Shown here one piece after another: positions 51,572 to 60,561 of a stretch of 64,000 nucleotides of DNA (positions are counted from its first letter, which is position 1; the number at the start of each line of letters is the position of its first letter). The notes under the pieces were generated by a model. It was not told the origin of the DNA and did not search any database. It saw only the letters and a program-made list of their open reading frames with translations. The DNA is from Alistipes sp. GTDB lineage: Bacteria; Bacteroidota; Bacteroidia; Bacteroidales; Rikenellaceae. The stretch spans positions 1 through 64,000 of the forward strand of contig JAGBTZ010000033.1 of NCBI GenBank assembly GCA_017631055.1, given 5' to 3'. Made by a program: the position numbers and the translations under genes.

Positions 51572-52666
51572 ATGAAAACAACAGCATTTACCAAGTACCA
51601 CATCGCCAACGGTGCCAAGATGGCAGAGTTTGCGGGCTACAATATGCCCATCGAGTTCTCGGGCATCAACGATGAGCACGCCACAGTGCGCGAGAAGGCA
51701 GGAGTCTTTGACGTGAGCCACATGGGCGAGATTTGGGTCAAGGGCGAGAGGGCTCTCGACCTGTTGCAGCACATCGCTTCGAACGACGTATCGAAACTCT
51801 TTGACGGCAAGGTACAGTATGCCGCAATGCCCAATGGCAAGGGTGGTATCGTGGATGATATTCTGATTTACAAATTCAGCGACACGAAGTATATGCTCTG
51901 CGTGAATGCAGCCAACACCGACAAGGATTGGGCTCACATCTGCGCTGAGGGCGAGAAGTTCGGAATGAAGGCCGGCGTGGAGTTGGAAAATGCTTCGGAC
52001 AACATCGCACAGTTGGCAGTCCAGGGTCCGTTGGCGATGAAGATTGTCCAGAAGATGTGCGATGAGCCGGTCGAAGATATGGTCTACTACACCTTCAAGC
52101 AGACCAAGTTGGCAGGCTGTGATGTAATCCTCTCTGCTACGGGCTACACCGGCTCGGGCGGTTGCGAGATCTATATGTACAACTCCGATGCCGACACCAT
52201 CTGGGAGGCACTCTGGGCTGCGGGTGAGGAGTACGGATTGAAGAATATCGGCCTTGGTGCACGCGACACACTGCGCTTGGAGAAGGGTTTCTGCCTCTAT
52301 GGCAACGATATTGATGACACAACCTCTCCGCTCGAGGCGGGCTTGGGTTGGGTAACCAAGTTTGTCGATGGCAAGGATTTCATCGACCGCGACTTCCTGG
52401 CAAAGCAGAAAGCCGAGGGCGTAGAGCGCAAGTTGGTAGGTTTCAAGATGATTGACCGAGGCATTCCGCGCCATGAGTATAAGATTGCTTCGCTCGAGGG
52501 CGAGGAGATTGGTCACGTCACTTCGGGTACAATGTCGCCCACATTGAAGGTCGGCATCGGCTTGGGTTACGTCAAGGCTGAATATGCTGCTATAGGCACC
52601 CAGATTGCTATCATCATTCGTGACCGACTGATTAAGGCCGAGGTTGTCAAGTATCCTTTCGTATAA
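51572..52666 (+). CDS. gcvT: Glycine cleavage system T protein (aminomethyltransferase)
   Basis: A 364-aa enzyme. It transfers the methylene group from aminomethyl-lipoyl GcvH to tetrahydrofolate. Recognisable motifs are [32 protein letters not shown], the folate-binding region with [14 protein letters not shown], and [16 protein letters not shown], plus late LVGFKM and [12 protein letters not shown]. There are no other gcv genes nearby. No glycine riboswitch is visible in its short upstream spacer. Confidence 0.95.
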   Translation: MKTTAFTKYHIANGAKMAEFAGYNMPIEFSGINDEHATVREKAGVFDVSHMGEIWVKGERALDLLQHIASNDVSKLFDGKVQYAAMPNGKGGIVDDILIYKFSDTKYMLCVNAANTDKDWAHICAEGEKFGMKAGVELENASDNIAQLAVQGPLAMKIVQKMCDEPVEDMVYYTFKQTKLAGCDVILSATGYTGSGGCEIYMYNSDADTIWEALWAAGEEYGLKNIGLGARDTLRLEKGFCLYGNDIDDTTSPLEAGLGWVTKFVDGKDFIDRDFLAKQKAEGVERKLVGFKMIDRGIPRHEYKIASLEGEEIGHVTSGTMSPTLKVGIGLGYVKAEYAAIGTQIAIIIRDRLIKAEVVKYPFV

Positions 52667-52699
52667 TCTGAGTAAAAAGAGTATCCTTTGGTATAAAGT

Positions 52700-53719
52700 A
52701 TGGGATTTTTCGATCTATTTAAGAAGAAGGGCGAGAGCGAGCAGTGCGCACAAGCTCCCCAAAGCGAGGAGCAGATAGAGCAGAGCCGTGAGGAGTTGAA
52801 TGCCGGACTTGAGAAGACCAAAAGCGGTTTCTTCTCGAAGTTGGCTCGAGCTGTGGCGGGTCGCACCACGGTCGATGCCGAGGTGTTAGACGACTTGGAG
52901 GAGGTGCTTATTACCTCGGATGTCGGAGTCGAGACTACGGTCAAAATCATCGAGGCTATCGAGGAGCGCGTAGCTCGCGATAAGTATATGAGCACCTCGG
53001 AGTTGCAAGGCATCCTGCGCGAGGAGATTGCCCGACTTATGGAGCAGGCCGAGGGTTCGGATGAGGCTTTCGGATTGGAGGTCAAGGAGGGCGTACCCTA
53101 CGTTTTGATGGTAGTAGGCGTGAACGGCGCCGGCAAGACCACCACCATAGGTAAACTCGCAGCCCAACTTACGAAGGCGGGCAAGAAGGTCTACATCGGT
53201 GCGGCCGATACGTTCCGCGCAGCAGCCATCGACCAGTTGGCAGTCTGGGCTGATAGAGCCGGAGCCACGATGATTCGCCAGGAGATGGGTAGCGACCCCG
53301 CATCGGTAGCATTCGACACGCTGAAGTCGGCAGTTGCCAACGGAGCAGATGTTGTACTTATCGACACGGCGGGCCGTCTTCACAATAAGGTCGGTCTGAT
53401 GAACGAGCTCTCGAAGATTCGCAACGTGATGGCGAAGGTTATCCCCGATGCGCCACACGAAGTTATGCTCGTATTGGATGGCTCGACAGGCCAGAATGCC
53501 TTTGAGCAGGCAAAGCAGTTCACTCAGGCAACGGCAGTCACATCGCTTACAATCACAAAGTTGGATGGCACAGCCAAGGGAGGCGTGGTTATCGGCATCA
53601 GCGACCGATTCCACATCCCGGTACGCTACATCGGCATTGGCGAGGGTATCGACCAACTGCGCCGCTTCGATAGAGTGGAGTTTGTAAATGCGCTTTTTGA
53701 TACAAATGAAAAAAATTAA
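52700..53719 (+). CDS. ftsY: Signal recognition particle receptor FtsY
   Basis: A 339-aa SRP GTPase with a short acidic N-terminus, an N domain (~40-115) and a G domain. G1 is [17 protein letters not shown] (~134), followed by [12 protein letters not shown] and [10 protein letters not shown]4 is [11 protein letters not shown]. It delivers ribosomes to the Sec translocon. It overlaps the rimO start by 14 nt. Confidence 0.95.
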   Translation: MGFFDLFKKKGESEQCAQAPQSEEQIEQSREELNAGLEKTKSGFFSKLARAVAGRTTVDAEVLDDLEEVLITSDVGVETTVKIIEAIEERVARDKYMSTSELQGILREEIARLMEQAEGSDEAFGLEVKEGVPYVLMVVGVNGAGKTTTIGKLAAQLTKAGKKVYIGAADTFRAAAIDQLAVWADRAGATMIRQEMGSDPASVAFDTLKSAVANGADVVLIDTAGRLHNKVGLMNELSKIRNVMAKVIPDAPHEVMLVLDGSTGQNAFEQAKQFTQATAVTSLTITKLDGTAKGGVVIGISDRFHIPVRYIGIGEGIDQLRRFDRVEFVNALFDTNEKN

Positions 53720-54998
53720 CATCATAACCCTCGGCTGCGCCAAAAACCGAGTGGATTCCGAGCACGTTGCAGCACAATTGGCAGCCTCGGGTTGGGAGGT
53801 TGTTTATGACAGCGACCGCACCGATGCCAAGACAGTGGTCATCAACACTTGTGGATTTATCGGCGATGCCAAGGCCGAGAGTATCGACACCATCCTGAAT
53901 GCCGTAGCAGCAAAGCAGGCGGGCAGGATCGACCACCTCTTTGTTATGGGTTGCCTCTCGGAGCGATATGCTGACGAGTTGCGCGAGGAGATTCCCGAGG
54001 TGGACCAATACTTCGGAGTCAAGAACTTCGAGGAGGTCGTAGCAGCCCTTGGCGTGGAGCATTGCAAGGCTCTCGAGACCGAGCGCACACTCTCGACTCC
54101 GAAGCACTACGCCTACCTGAAGATTGCCGAGGGATGCAATTGGAAGTGTGGCTATTGCGCCATTCCGCTCATTCGTGGCCCGCACGTTTCGGTGCCGATG
54201 GAGGTGCTGGAGGAGGAGGCTCGCAAGCTTGCCAAGGCAGGAGTCAAGGAGCTGATTGTCATCGCTCAAGATACGACATACTACGGCATCGACCTCTACG
54301 GCAAGCGTTGCCTGGCGGAGTTGCTCGAGAGGCTCTGTCGCATCGAGGGTATCGAGTGGATTAGGCTCCACTACGCCTACCCCACCGCCTTCCCCGAGGA
54401 GGTTATCGAGGTTATGGCTCGCGAGCCGAAGATTTGTAAATATCTCGACATTCCGTTCCAGCACATCTCGGATGCACAACTCTCGTCAATGAAACGTCGC
54501 CACACCAAGGCAGAGGCTTATGCCCTTATCGAGCGTCTGCGCAGCAAGATGCCCGATATGGCACTGCGCACCACGCTTTTGGTCGGCTACCCGGGCGAAA
54601 CGGATGAGGATTTCGAGGAGTTGAAGGAGTTTGTACGCACCGTGCGCTTCGACCGTCTCGGAGTCTTCCCCTACTCGGAGGAGGAGGGTACATACTCTGC
54701 CGAGAAGTTGAGCGACAATGTACCTGAGCAGGTAAAAGGTCGCCGTATGGAGGAGATTATGCAGATTCAGAGCGAGATTTCGCTGCAACTCAACACCGAG
54801 CGCATCGGCTCTGTCGAGCGCGTGATTATCGACTCGCGCCAGGGCGATTACTACGTTGGTCGCTCGCAGTTCGACTCGCCCGAGGTGGATGAGGAGATAC
54901 TCATTCCGGCTGATAAAAAGCGCCTGATTCGCGGCAAATTCTACAATGTCCGCATCACCGCTGCCGAGGATTACGACCTCTATGGTGAGGTGGTGTAG
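53706..54998 (+). CDS. rimO: Ribosomal protein S12 methylthiotransferase RimO
   Basis: A 430-aa radical-SAM enzyme. The N-terminal MTTase domain begins [16 protein letters not shown]. The radical SAM cluster is CNWKCGYCAIPLIRG (CxxxCxxC, ~150). A C-terminal TRAM domain follows. It adds the methylthio group to Asp88 of S12. The start at 53706 (MKKINII) overlaps ftsY; a start at 53688 would add six unconserved residues. A terminator follows at 55027. Confidence 0.94.
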   Translation: MKKINIITLGCAKNRVDSEHVAAQLAASGWEVVYDSDRTDAKTVVINTCGFIGDAKAESIDTILNAVAAKQAGRIDHLFVMGCLSERYADELREEIPEVDQYFGVKNFEEVVAALGVEHCKALETERTLSTPKHYAYLKIAEGCNWKCGYCAIPLIRGPHVSVPMEVLEEEARKLAKAGVKELIVIAQDTTYYGIDLYGKRCLAELLERLCRIEGIEWIRLHYAYPTAFPEEVIEVMAREPKICKYLDIPFQHISDAQLSSMKRRHTKAEAYALIERLRSKMPDMALRTTLLVGYPGETDEDFEELKEFVRTVRFDRLGVFPYSEEEGTYSAEKLSDNVPEQVKGRRMEEIMQIQSEISLQLNTERIGSVERVIIDSRQGDYYVGRSQFDSPEVDEEILIPADKKRLIRGKFYNVRITAAEDYDLYGEVV

Positions 54999-55026
54999 GG
55001 TTGGATTTATAACACAAAAAGCAGAT

Positions 55027-55073
55027 ATGCGGTTTCGGGATGTAATTTTTTCGCCCGAAACCGCATTTTTTCG
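55027..55073 (+). terminator. Terminator of ftsY-rimO
   Basis: ATGCGGTTTCGGG (55027-55039) pairs with CCCGAAACCGCAT (55054-55066), then a T run. Confidence 0.85.
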
Positions 55074-55084
55074 GAAAAATTAAC

Positions 55085-55092
55085 TATCTTTG
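55085..55092 (+). promoter_or_regulatory. -7 box of the zapA operon
   Basis: TATCTTTG, 27 nt before the ATG at 55120. Confidence 0.55.
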
Positions 55093-55119
55093 GGTGTTGT
55101 ATTGTTTTTACGCAAGAAG

Positions 55120-55413
55120 ATGGCACAAAAAGAGAGTATCGAAAAGTTGGCAGAGCAGGTGCGACTCCTTATCGAGGAGCATCGCCTAAAGTCGGAGTTA
55201 TGCGACCGACTCACTGCCGAGTGCCGAGATCTCAAGGAGGAGAATCGTTCTCTTCAGGAGCGTGTCAAGCAACTCGACTCCGAGCTGGCAACAGCGCAAC
55301 TCGGTGTGGGTCTTGCGGGAGATAACGGCAACACTGCGAAGGCTCGTGCGCGTGTCAATCGCCTAATGCGGGAGGTGGACCGTTGCATAGCAATCGTAAA
55401 ACAACAGGAGTAG
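55120..55413 (+). CDS. Small coiled-coil protein before zapA
   Basis: A 97-aa protein, almost entirely heptad-like helix (LAEQVRLLIEEHRLKSELCD, LKEENRSLQERVKQLDSELA). It is similar in size and style to ZapB-like division proteins and sits 25 nt upstream of zapA. That it is a ZapA partner is inferred from position only. The start at 55120 follows the promoter; an upstream 10-residue extension is unlikely. Confidence 0.6.
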   Translation: MAQKESIEKLAEQVRLLIEEHRLKSELCDRLTAECRDLKEENRSLQERVKQLDSELATAQLGVGLAGDNGNTAKARARVNRLMREVDRCIAIVKQQE

Positions 55414-55438
55414 AGATAACAGGCAGCAATCGGACAGA

Positions 55439-55744
55439 ATGAGCGCAAGCAAGCAAAACATAACGCTGAAAATTGTCGGTAAGGATTATTCGATGGCAAT
55501 CGACCCATCGAAGGAGGAGATTTATCGCCTTGCCGAGCGTATGGTCAATGCCTATGCAGCGAAGTTCGAGCAGGCGGGCATTGAGGGGAGTTCACGTCAG
55601 GATTTCCTCGCATTGGCAGCCCTGCAGCTCGCCATATCGAACGTAGCGATGTCGCAGAGCCGCGAGGTGGGCAATGATGATGTCAAGGCACTTAATGCCC
55701 TTTGCGACCAGATTACGGACTACCTGAACAAGCTGAAGCTATAG
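55439..55744 (+). CDS. zapA: Cell division protein ZapA
   Basis: A 101-aa protein with N-terminal ITLKIVGKDYSMAIDPSKEE (globular head) and a C-terminal dimerising helix (DFLALAALQLAISNVAMSQS). ZapA crosslinks FtsZ filaments at the division ring. A 6S-like RNA and rny follow, a layout reminiscent of zapA-ssrS in other bacteria. Confidence 0.85.
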   Translation: MSASKQNITLKIVGKDYSMAIDPSKEEIYRLAERMVNAYAAKFEQAGIEGSSRQDFLALAALQLAISNVAMSQSREVGNDDVKALNALCDQITDYLNKLKL

Positions 55745-55889
55745 AGATTAGGAGTAAACGAACAAGATAAATTCTATTACCCGCAAGTAATAGAGCCCCG
55801 AGGAGGAGAATAACCGATGAAGCGGCTTAAACCCCACCTCAAAGAGTTGAACAAAAAGGAAGAGTTCTTTAACATATACCAAGAAATCT

Positions 55890-56087
55890 ACCCGCATAGA
55901 TTCCTTAAGCTTTGCGAAACTGAACACTTATTACATCGAGGCAACCTCGGCGTTTCAAAATCAGGCCTTAACCTCCTCGGAGGTGTGCTTACGGGCACCG
56001 TTGGACGATTGCGAGCTCTCGAAGCCCTCATACTTGACTTATCAGCAGATTCGTCAAACAAGAAAAGGAATCCATGCGGTTTTTTAT
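55890..56087 (+). ncRNA. ssrS: 6S-like RNA (probable ssrS)
   Basis: A ~195-nt rod can be drawn. The closing stem CCGCATAGATTCC (55892-55904) pairs with GGAATCCATGCGG (56067-56079) with one mismatch. The next stem TTTGCGAA (55911-55918) pairs with TTCG-T-CAAA (56050-56058) with one bulge. Internal hairpins include CGAGG-CAA-CCTCG near 55937-55949. The RNA ends in a T-rich run from 56080. Size, end-to-end closing stem and position between zapA and rny fit 6S RNA, which binds RNA polymerase holoenzyme. An open frame across it (55817-56098) is not convincing. No covariation was checked. Confidence 0.6.
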
Positions 56088-56123
56088 TTAGTACATAAAA
56101 CTTAAACAAACATTTATAGAGAA

Positions 56124-57653
56124 ATGGCAACAACACTTATTATCGGAATTGCCTTAATCGTTTCAGCCATAACAGGTTTGGCTACCTACTTTGGCGTCAA
56201 GGCTCGCTCGAAGGCTATCCTTCGCAAGGCCGAAGACGATGGCGAGATGATTAAGAAGGAGAAACTCCTTCAGGCAAAAGAGAAGTTCATACAGTTGAAG
56301 AGCGAACACGACCGTCAGGTCAACGAGCGCAACCAACGCACGGCACAGGCTGAGCAACGCGCCAAGCAGATTGAGAGCAATCTGCAGCATCAGCAGCGTG
56401 AGTTGGAGAACAAATGTCGTGAGAACGACCGCCTCAAAGAGCAACTCGAGGCTCAACTCCAGATTGTAGAGCACAAGAAGGAGGAGATCTCGCAGAAGAT
56501 GAAGGAGCAGAATGCCCGTCTGGAGCAGATCTCGGGAATGAGCTCCGAGGAGGCGAAGAATATCCTCATCGAGAATATGAAGGCCGAGGCTAAAGCCGAT
56601 GCCGCAACATATATTAACGAGACCATCGAGGAGGCTAAACTCACCGCCACAAAGGAGGCAAAGCGCATCATCGTAGCCTCAATTCAGCGCGTGGCGACCG
56701 AGACTGCTATCGAGAATGCTGTGACGGTATTCCACATCGACAGCGACGAGGTCAAGGGTCGTATTATCGGCCGTGAGGGTCGCAATATCCGCGCCTTGGA
56801 GGCAGCTACCGGCATCGAGATTATCGTTGACGACACGCCCGAGGCTATCATCCTGAGCGGTTTCGACCCCGTGCGCCGCGAGATTGCCCGTCTGGCACTC
56901 CATCAGCTCGTAACCGATGGCCGTATCCACCCCGCACGCATCGAGGAGGTTGTGGCTAAGGTCAAGAAGCAGATTGAAGAGGAGATTGTTGAGGTCGGCA
57001 AGCGCACGACTATCGACCTTGGTATCCATGGTCTGCACCCCGAACTTATCCGCCTTATCGGCAAGATGAAATATCGCTCATCGTATGGTCAGAACCTACT
57101 GCAACACGCTCGCGAGACTGCTAACCTCGCAGGCATTATGGCCTCGGAGCTGGGTCTTAACCCCAAGACTGCTCGCCGTGCAGGTCTGCTACACGATATC
57201 GGTAAGGTGCCCGATGACGAGCCCGAATTGCCACACGCAATTATCGGTATGAAACTCGCCGAGAAGTTCAAGGAGAAGGCAGATGTATGCAATGCTATCG
57301 GTGCTCACCACGACGAGACCGAGATGACATCACTCATTGCCCCGATTATTCAGGTCTGCGATGCTATCTCGGGTGCTCGCCCGGGAGCTCGTCGCGAGGT
57401 TGTCGAGTCGTATATCAAGCGACTGAAGGAGATGGAGGGTATCGCTCTCTCGTATCCGGGTGTGGTCAAGACCTACGCTATCCAGGCGGGTCGCGAGTTG
57501 CGCGTAATCGTTGGTGCTGATAAACTCTCGGATGCCGAGTCGGAGAGCCTCTCGCACGATATCGCAAAGAAGATTCAGGACGAGATGACCTACCCGGGTC
57601 AGGTGAAGATTACCGTCATCCGCGAGACTCGCGCTGTATCTTACGCAAAGTAA
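56124..57653 (+). CDS. rny: Ribonuclease Y
   Basis: A 509-aa endoribonuclease. An N-terminal membrane helix ([20 protein letters not shown]) is followed by a long coiled coil (~30-195), a KH domain with [19 protein letters not shown], then an HD domain ([37 protein letters not shown]). It starts decay of many mRNAs. RicT, a partner in Bacillus, is encoded at 19253-20596. Confidence 0.95.
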   Translation: MATTLIIGIALIVSAITGLATYFGVKARSKAILRKAEDDGEMIKKEKLLQAKEKFIQLKSEHDRQVNERNQRTAQAEQRAKQIESNLQHQQRELENKCRENDRLKEQLEAQLQIVEHKKEEISQKMKEQNARLEQISGMSSEEAKNILIENMKAEAKADAATYINETIEEAKLTATKEAKRIIVASIQRVATETAIENAVTVFHIDSDEVKGRIIGREGRNIRALEAATGIEIIVDDTPEAIILSGFDPVRREIARLALHQLVTDGRIHPARIEEVVAKVKKQIEEEIVEVGKRTTIDLGIHGLHPELIRLIGKMKYRSSYGQNLLQHARETANLAGIMASELGLNPKTARRAGLLHDIGKVPDDEPELPHAIIGMKLAEKFKEKADVCNAIGAHHDETEMTSLIAPIIQVCDAISGARPGARREVVESYIKRLKEMEGIALSYPGVVKTYAIQAGRELRVIVGADKLSDAESESLSHDIAKKIQDEMTYPGQVKITVIRETRAVSYAK

Positions 57654-57676
57654 ACAATTTAAGATTACCTCCCCCG

Positions 57677-57716
57677 AAGGCTGTCCAACCCGCGAAGGTT
57701 GCGACAGCCTTTTTTG
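57677..57716 (+). terminator. Terminator of rny
   Basis: AAGGCTGTC (57677-57685) pairs with GACAGCCTT (57703-57711), with an inner CAACC/GGTTG stem, then six T. Confidence 0.85.
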
Positions 57717-57739
57717 CAATAGAAGAACGGGGGCAGATT

Positions 57740-58145
57740 GACAAACGCCGGCCTAAATTAGGAACGGGGGCTAAGGGGAGTTAAGAGTGGTTAAGGAGAT
57801 TAAGGAGATTAAGGAGATTAGGGATGTTAGGGATGTTAGGGGCGAAGGGCGTTAAGGTAGCATTACTAAACTCCTCCCCTAAGTTAGGGGAGATGCCCAA
57901 AGGGCGGGAGAAGGTCGAAGCCAATACCCAACAAAACTCCTCTCCTGTCTTAGGGGAGGTGGCTGAAAGCCGGAGGGGTCTGTCGGTTTTATTGGCTATT
58001 AGCCATTGGCAGGGCTAGATGAGTTAGATGGGGAGCGCTGTCTGCGACAGCCTATGGGGAGAATGGGGATTATGGGGTTTTTACAGTCACCCCAGTCATC
58101 CCAGTCACCCCAGTCACCCCAGTTTACCCAGCCAACCCAGTCCCT
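57740..58145. repeat. Dispersed and tandem repeats, no gene
   Basis: Contains GGAGATTAA and GGGATGTTA tandem runs, two copies of the 21-bp dispersed palindrome family (57873-57892, partly degenerate; 57939-57959), GCCATTAGC tracts, and a CAGTCACCC minisatellite (58086-58135), which is the complement of the GACTGGGGT repeat at 599-645. Confidence 0.75.
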
Positions 58146-58160
58146 AACCTCCACTCAACC

Positions 58161-58245
58161 GACCGCAGATAACTCTGCCGAGGCGCTACACGCTGACCGA
58201 GTCCCTTTATCAAACAAAACAAGCGACCCAAAAGGTCGCTTGTAA
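58161..58245. repeat. Partial structured repeat unit with tRNA-tail copy
   Basis: Carries only the 3' constant box (CGCAGATAACTCTGCCGAGG), then CGAGTCCCTTTATC (58198-58211), the plus-strand copy of the tRNA-Leu(UAG) 3' end, and a copy of its terminator hairpin (58219-58243). About 50 bp from GACCGAGTCCC onward are repeated at 58479-58530. Confidence 0.65.
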
Positions 58246-58287
58246 ATTACCTCAACCACCAAAACAATCGAACTTACACCGATTAGG

Positions 58288-58495
58288 CTCGAACGGTTGC
58301 TGCAGGTTTGAGCAGTGCAAGCAGGGAGAATGTGCAGAATAACCGAAGGTTTGGAAGAGTGGTTGAGAATAGATGCCAAACTTGTTTGAGCAGATATTTC
58401 TCAAACGATATTCCAAAGTTGCGCAGCAACTCTGCACATTCGCCAAGCGCAGACAACACTGCCACACCGCCACCAACTGACCGAGTCCCTTTATC
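58288..58495. repeat. Structured repeat unit D
   Basis: The same order as units A-C: a 5' box with GCAGGTTTGAGCAGTGCAAG (58302-58321), a 112-nt hairpin (58329-58440), a 3' box GACAACACTGCCACACCGCC, and the tRNA-Leu tail copy CGAGTCCCTTTATC (58482-58495). Hairpin arms are AATGTGCAG/CTGCACATT, TTTGGAA (58350-58356) with TTCCAAA (58411-58417), and TTGAGAA (58363-58369) with TTCTCAA (58398-58404). A small GTTGC-GCA-GCAAC hairpin is at 58418-58430. Confidence 0.7.
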
Positions 58496-58502
58496 AAACA
58501 AA

Positions 58503-58527
58503 ACAAGCGACCCAAAAGGTCGCTTGT
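58503..58527 (-). terminator. Terminator of tRNA-Leu(UAG)
   Basis: ACAAGCGACC (58503-58512) pairs with GGTCGCTTGT (58518-58527). The minus-strand tail is TTTTGTTTG. A near-identical copy lies at 58219-58243 without a tRNA. Confidence 0.75.
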
Positions 58528-58531
58528 AAAG

Positions 58532-58613
58532 TGCGGATAAAGGGACTCGAACCCCCACGCCTCTCGGCATCAGATCCTAAGTCTGACGTGGCTACCAATT
58601 ACACCATATCCGC
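58532..58613 (-). tRNA. tRNA-Leu(UAG)
   Basis: 82 nt with a long variable arm. The acceptor GCGGATA pairs with TATCCGC. The anticodon arm TCAGA-CTTAGGA-TCTGA gives TAG. The T loop is TTCGAGT. CCA is not encoded. The -7 box TACCTTTG (58632-58625, minus) is 11 nt upstream of the 5' end. Confidence 0.95.
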
Positions 58614-58624
58614 ATTAGGTGAGG

Positions 58625-58632
58625 CAAAGGTA
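58625..58632 (-). promoter_or_regulatory. -7 box of tRNA-Leu(UAG)
   Basis: TACCTTTG on the minus strand just upstream of the tRNA 5' end. Confidence 0.6.
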
Positions 58633-58672
58633 TAAAAAAATGGTTAATATACCACAGCTATAACAAAATAAA

Positions 58673-58704
58673 TTTCACTTCATTCCAAATTATTTGTATC
58701 TTTG
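58673..58704 (+). promoter_or_regulatory. Promoter of the dicarboxylate symporter gene
   Basis: TTTC (58673-58676), 20-nt spacer, TATCTTTG (58697-58704). The ATG at 58710 is only 5 nt past the box, so the mRNA would be leaderless. Confidence 0.6.
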
Positions 58705-58709
58705 TTTTC

Positions 58710-59927
58710 ATGAAAGCACTCTTCAAGAATCTCGGATTGTGGATTTTGGTAGCCATGGTTGCCGGAATCGTAGTTGGTGCAGTTATGGGCGAGCAGGCGA
58801 CGATTTTTGCTCCCCTGGGCACACTATTCATACAACTTATCAAGATGTTGGTAGTTCCGTTGGTGGGCATATCCATCATTTCGGGTGCGGCATCGCTCGG
58901 TAGCAGTCGCTCTGCCGGCAAGATTGGCATTGTCAGCATAGCCTACATCATGCTGACGACCGTGATGGCTGTCGTTGTCGCCATCGCTGCGGCACTGATA
59001 TTCAAGCCCGGCATTGGATTGGGCTCCGAAGGTGTGGCCTCAATCATGGCTCACGCCTCCACGGAGCAGAGTGCGGGCTCCGAGTTGTCGTTCTGGGATA
59101 CTATTATCGGAATGATTCCCGAAAATCCCATTCGGGCACTGACCGAGGGTAACATTCTGCAAATCATCATCTTTGGACTCATCCTCGGCTTTGGTATCGC
59201 CTCAATTGACGAGCACAAACGCAACAAGGTTGTCAATGGATTGAACTACCTGCTCGAGGCGTTGATCTGGTGCATAGGCAAGGTTATGTTGATCGCTCCG
59301 TTGGGAGTCTTCGGACTTATGGCCGAGGCTATGGGCACCTTTGGTTTCGATATTTTGCTCAAGGTTGCCAATCTGCTATGGGTCGATTTGATTGCGGTGC
59401 TTGTTGTGGGACTTGTACTCTATCCGCTGACCATATCACTCTTCTCGAATATCAGCGTTAAGGCGTTCTTCAAGGCGATGCTTCGGCCCCAGATTGTAGC
59501 ATTCTCGACCGCATCATCAATGGCTACGCTTCCCGTAACTATGGGGGCATGCGAGAGGATGGGTATCTCGAAGCTCGTGTCGGGATTTGTCGTGCCGTTA
59601 GGAGCCACAATCAACATGACGGGCAACGCCATATACTACACTCTGGTTGCGATATTCTTCGCACAATTTTACGGCATAGAGTTGGGGTTGGCCAGCTATG
59701 TAGCCATAACCGTAACGGCCTCATTGGGTAGCATCGGCCAAGCCGGAGTCCCGGGGCCAACGCTGATGGTTGTGGCGGTACTTGTCGCTGCCGGTATTCC
59801 CATCGAGGGGTTGCCATTGCTCTATGCTCTCGACCGCATCTTCGATATGATACGCACCGTGCTTAACATCACAGGCGATGCTGCGTGTGCAGCTGTCACC
59901 GATCGACTTGCTACCAGGCGGGAGTAG
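58710..59927 (+). CDS. Dicarboxylate/amino acid:cation symporter
   Basis: A 405-aa DAACS-family transporter. Visible family motifs are the serine-rich hairpin AFSTASSMATLPVTM (HP1), GATINMTGNAIYYTL (TM7), SIGQAGVPGPTLMVV (HP2) and DRIFDMIRTVLNITGD (TM8). It cotransports glutamate, aspartate or C4-dicarboxylates with Na+ or H+. Substrate is not resolvable here. It ends at the shared terminator 59976-60011. Confidence 0.92.
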   Translation: MKALFKNLGLWILVAMVAGIVVGAVMGEQATIFAPLGTLFIQLIKMLVVPLVGISIISGAASLGSSRSAGKIGIVSIAYIMLTTVMAVVVAIAAALIFKPGIGLGSEGVASIMAHASTEQSAGSELSFWDTIIGMIPENPIRALTEGNILQIIIFGLILGFGIASIDEHKRNKVVNGLNYLLEALIWCIGKVMLIAPLGVFGLMAEAMGTFGFDILLKVANLLWVDLIAVLVVGLVLYPLTISLFSNISVKAFFKAMLRPQIVAFSTASSMATLPVTMGACERMGISKLVSGFVVPLGATINMTGNAIYYTLVAIFFAQFYGIELGLASYVAITVTASLGSIGQAGVPGPTLMVVAVLVAAGIPIEGLPLLYALDRIFDMIRTVLNITGDAACAAVTDRLATRRE

Positions 59928-59975
59928 GGTCGGCTAATGTGTGGGGCGACTATCGGGTAGCACCCCAAAAACAGA

Positions 59976-60011
59976 GCGAGGGCTGTCACGATACTATCGG
60001 ACAGCCCTCGC
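59976..60011. terminator. Bidirectional terminator
   Basis: GCGAGGGCTGT (59976-59986) pairs with ACAGCCCTCGC (60001-60011) between the convergent symporter and rpsT genes. Confidence 0.8.
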
Positions 60012-60032
60012 TTGCTATTCAGCAACTCTTGA

Positions 60033-60284
60033 TTAGAGTGCGTTAACGTGCAACTGAGCAGCGCTCTTAAGGTTTGCAGCCTTATTCTTGTGAATAATGT
60101 GCAACTTTGCGAGCTTGTCGAGCATTGCAGTTACCTTCGGGAGAAGTGCCTCTGCAGCGCTCTTCTCGTTAGTGTTACGCAGAGCCTTTACAGCGTTACG
60201 AGTGGTCTTGTGATAAAGACGGTTGTGTGCACGCTTTGTCACGGTCTGACGAATTCTCTTCTTCGATGACTTGTGATTTGCCAT
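60033..60284 (-). CDS. rpsT: 30S ribosomal protein S20
   Basis: An 83-aa highly basic protein with the classic start ANHKSSKKRIRQTVTKRAHN and helical C-terminus. It binds 16S rRNA early in 30S assembly. The 164-nt spacer upstream, below tRNA-Glu, holds an ACACC-x-GGTGT hairpin (about 60425-60440), and no separate promoter is obvious, so it may be cotranscribed with tRNA-Glu. Confidence 0.95.
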   Translation of the reverse strand: MANHKSSKKRIRQTVTKRAHNRLYHKTTRNAVKALRNTNEKSAAEALLPKVTAMLDKLAKLHIIHKNKAANLKSAAQLHVNAL

Positions 60285-60448
60285 AGTTTTGTAAGTTTAT
60301 TATTTTCTACTTTTTTATAGTTTCTACTCTTTGGGCTGTAACGTGCGCCCTCCCACTCTCCGTGAGTTCTTCCGACCTCAATGAACACCCCGTAGGTATT
60401 CTTAATAGTTTGTCCCGCTGTCAAACACCCCGAGGGTGTAAGTCATTG

Positions 60449-60520
60449 TAGCCCGTACGAGAGTCGAACTCGTCTTTCAAGAATGAAAATCTTGCGTCCT
60501 AGCCGATAGACGAACGGGCC
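60449..60520 (-). tRNA. tRNA-Glu(TTC)
   Basis: 72 nt. The acceptor GGCCCGT pairs with ACGGGCT (first pair G-T). The anticodon arm is CAAGA-TTTTCAT-TCTTG, giving TTC. The T arm is ACGAG-TTCGACT-CTCGT. CCA is not encoded. The -7 box TATCTTTG is at 60569-60562 (minus). Confidence 0.95.
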
Positions 60521-60561
60521 GATACCACTATTGTAACTGATATTCGGTCACTTTAGCGGGG

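Noticed and set aside
55817..56098. Open frame of 93 codons between zapA and rny
   Set aside because: It lies across a long paired RNA rod with a terminal T-run. The protein has no recognisable features, so a 6S-like RNA explains the region better.
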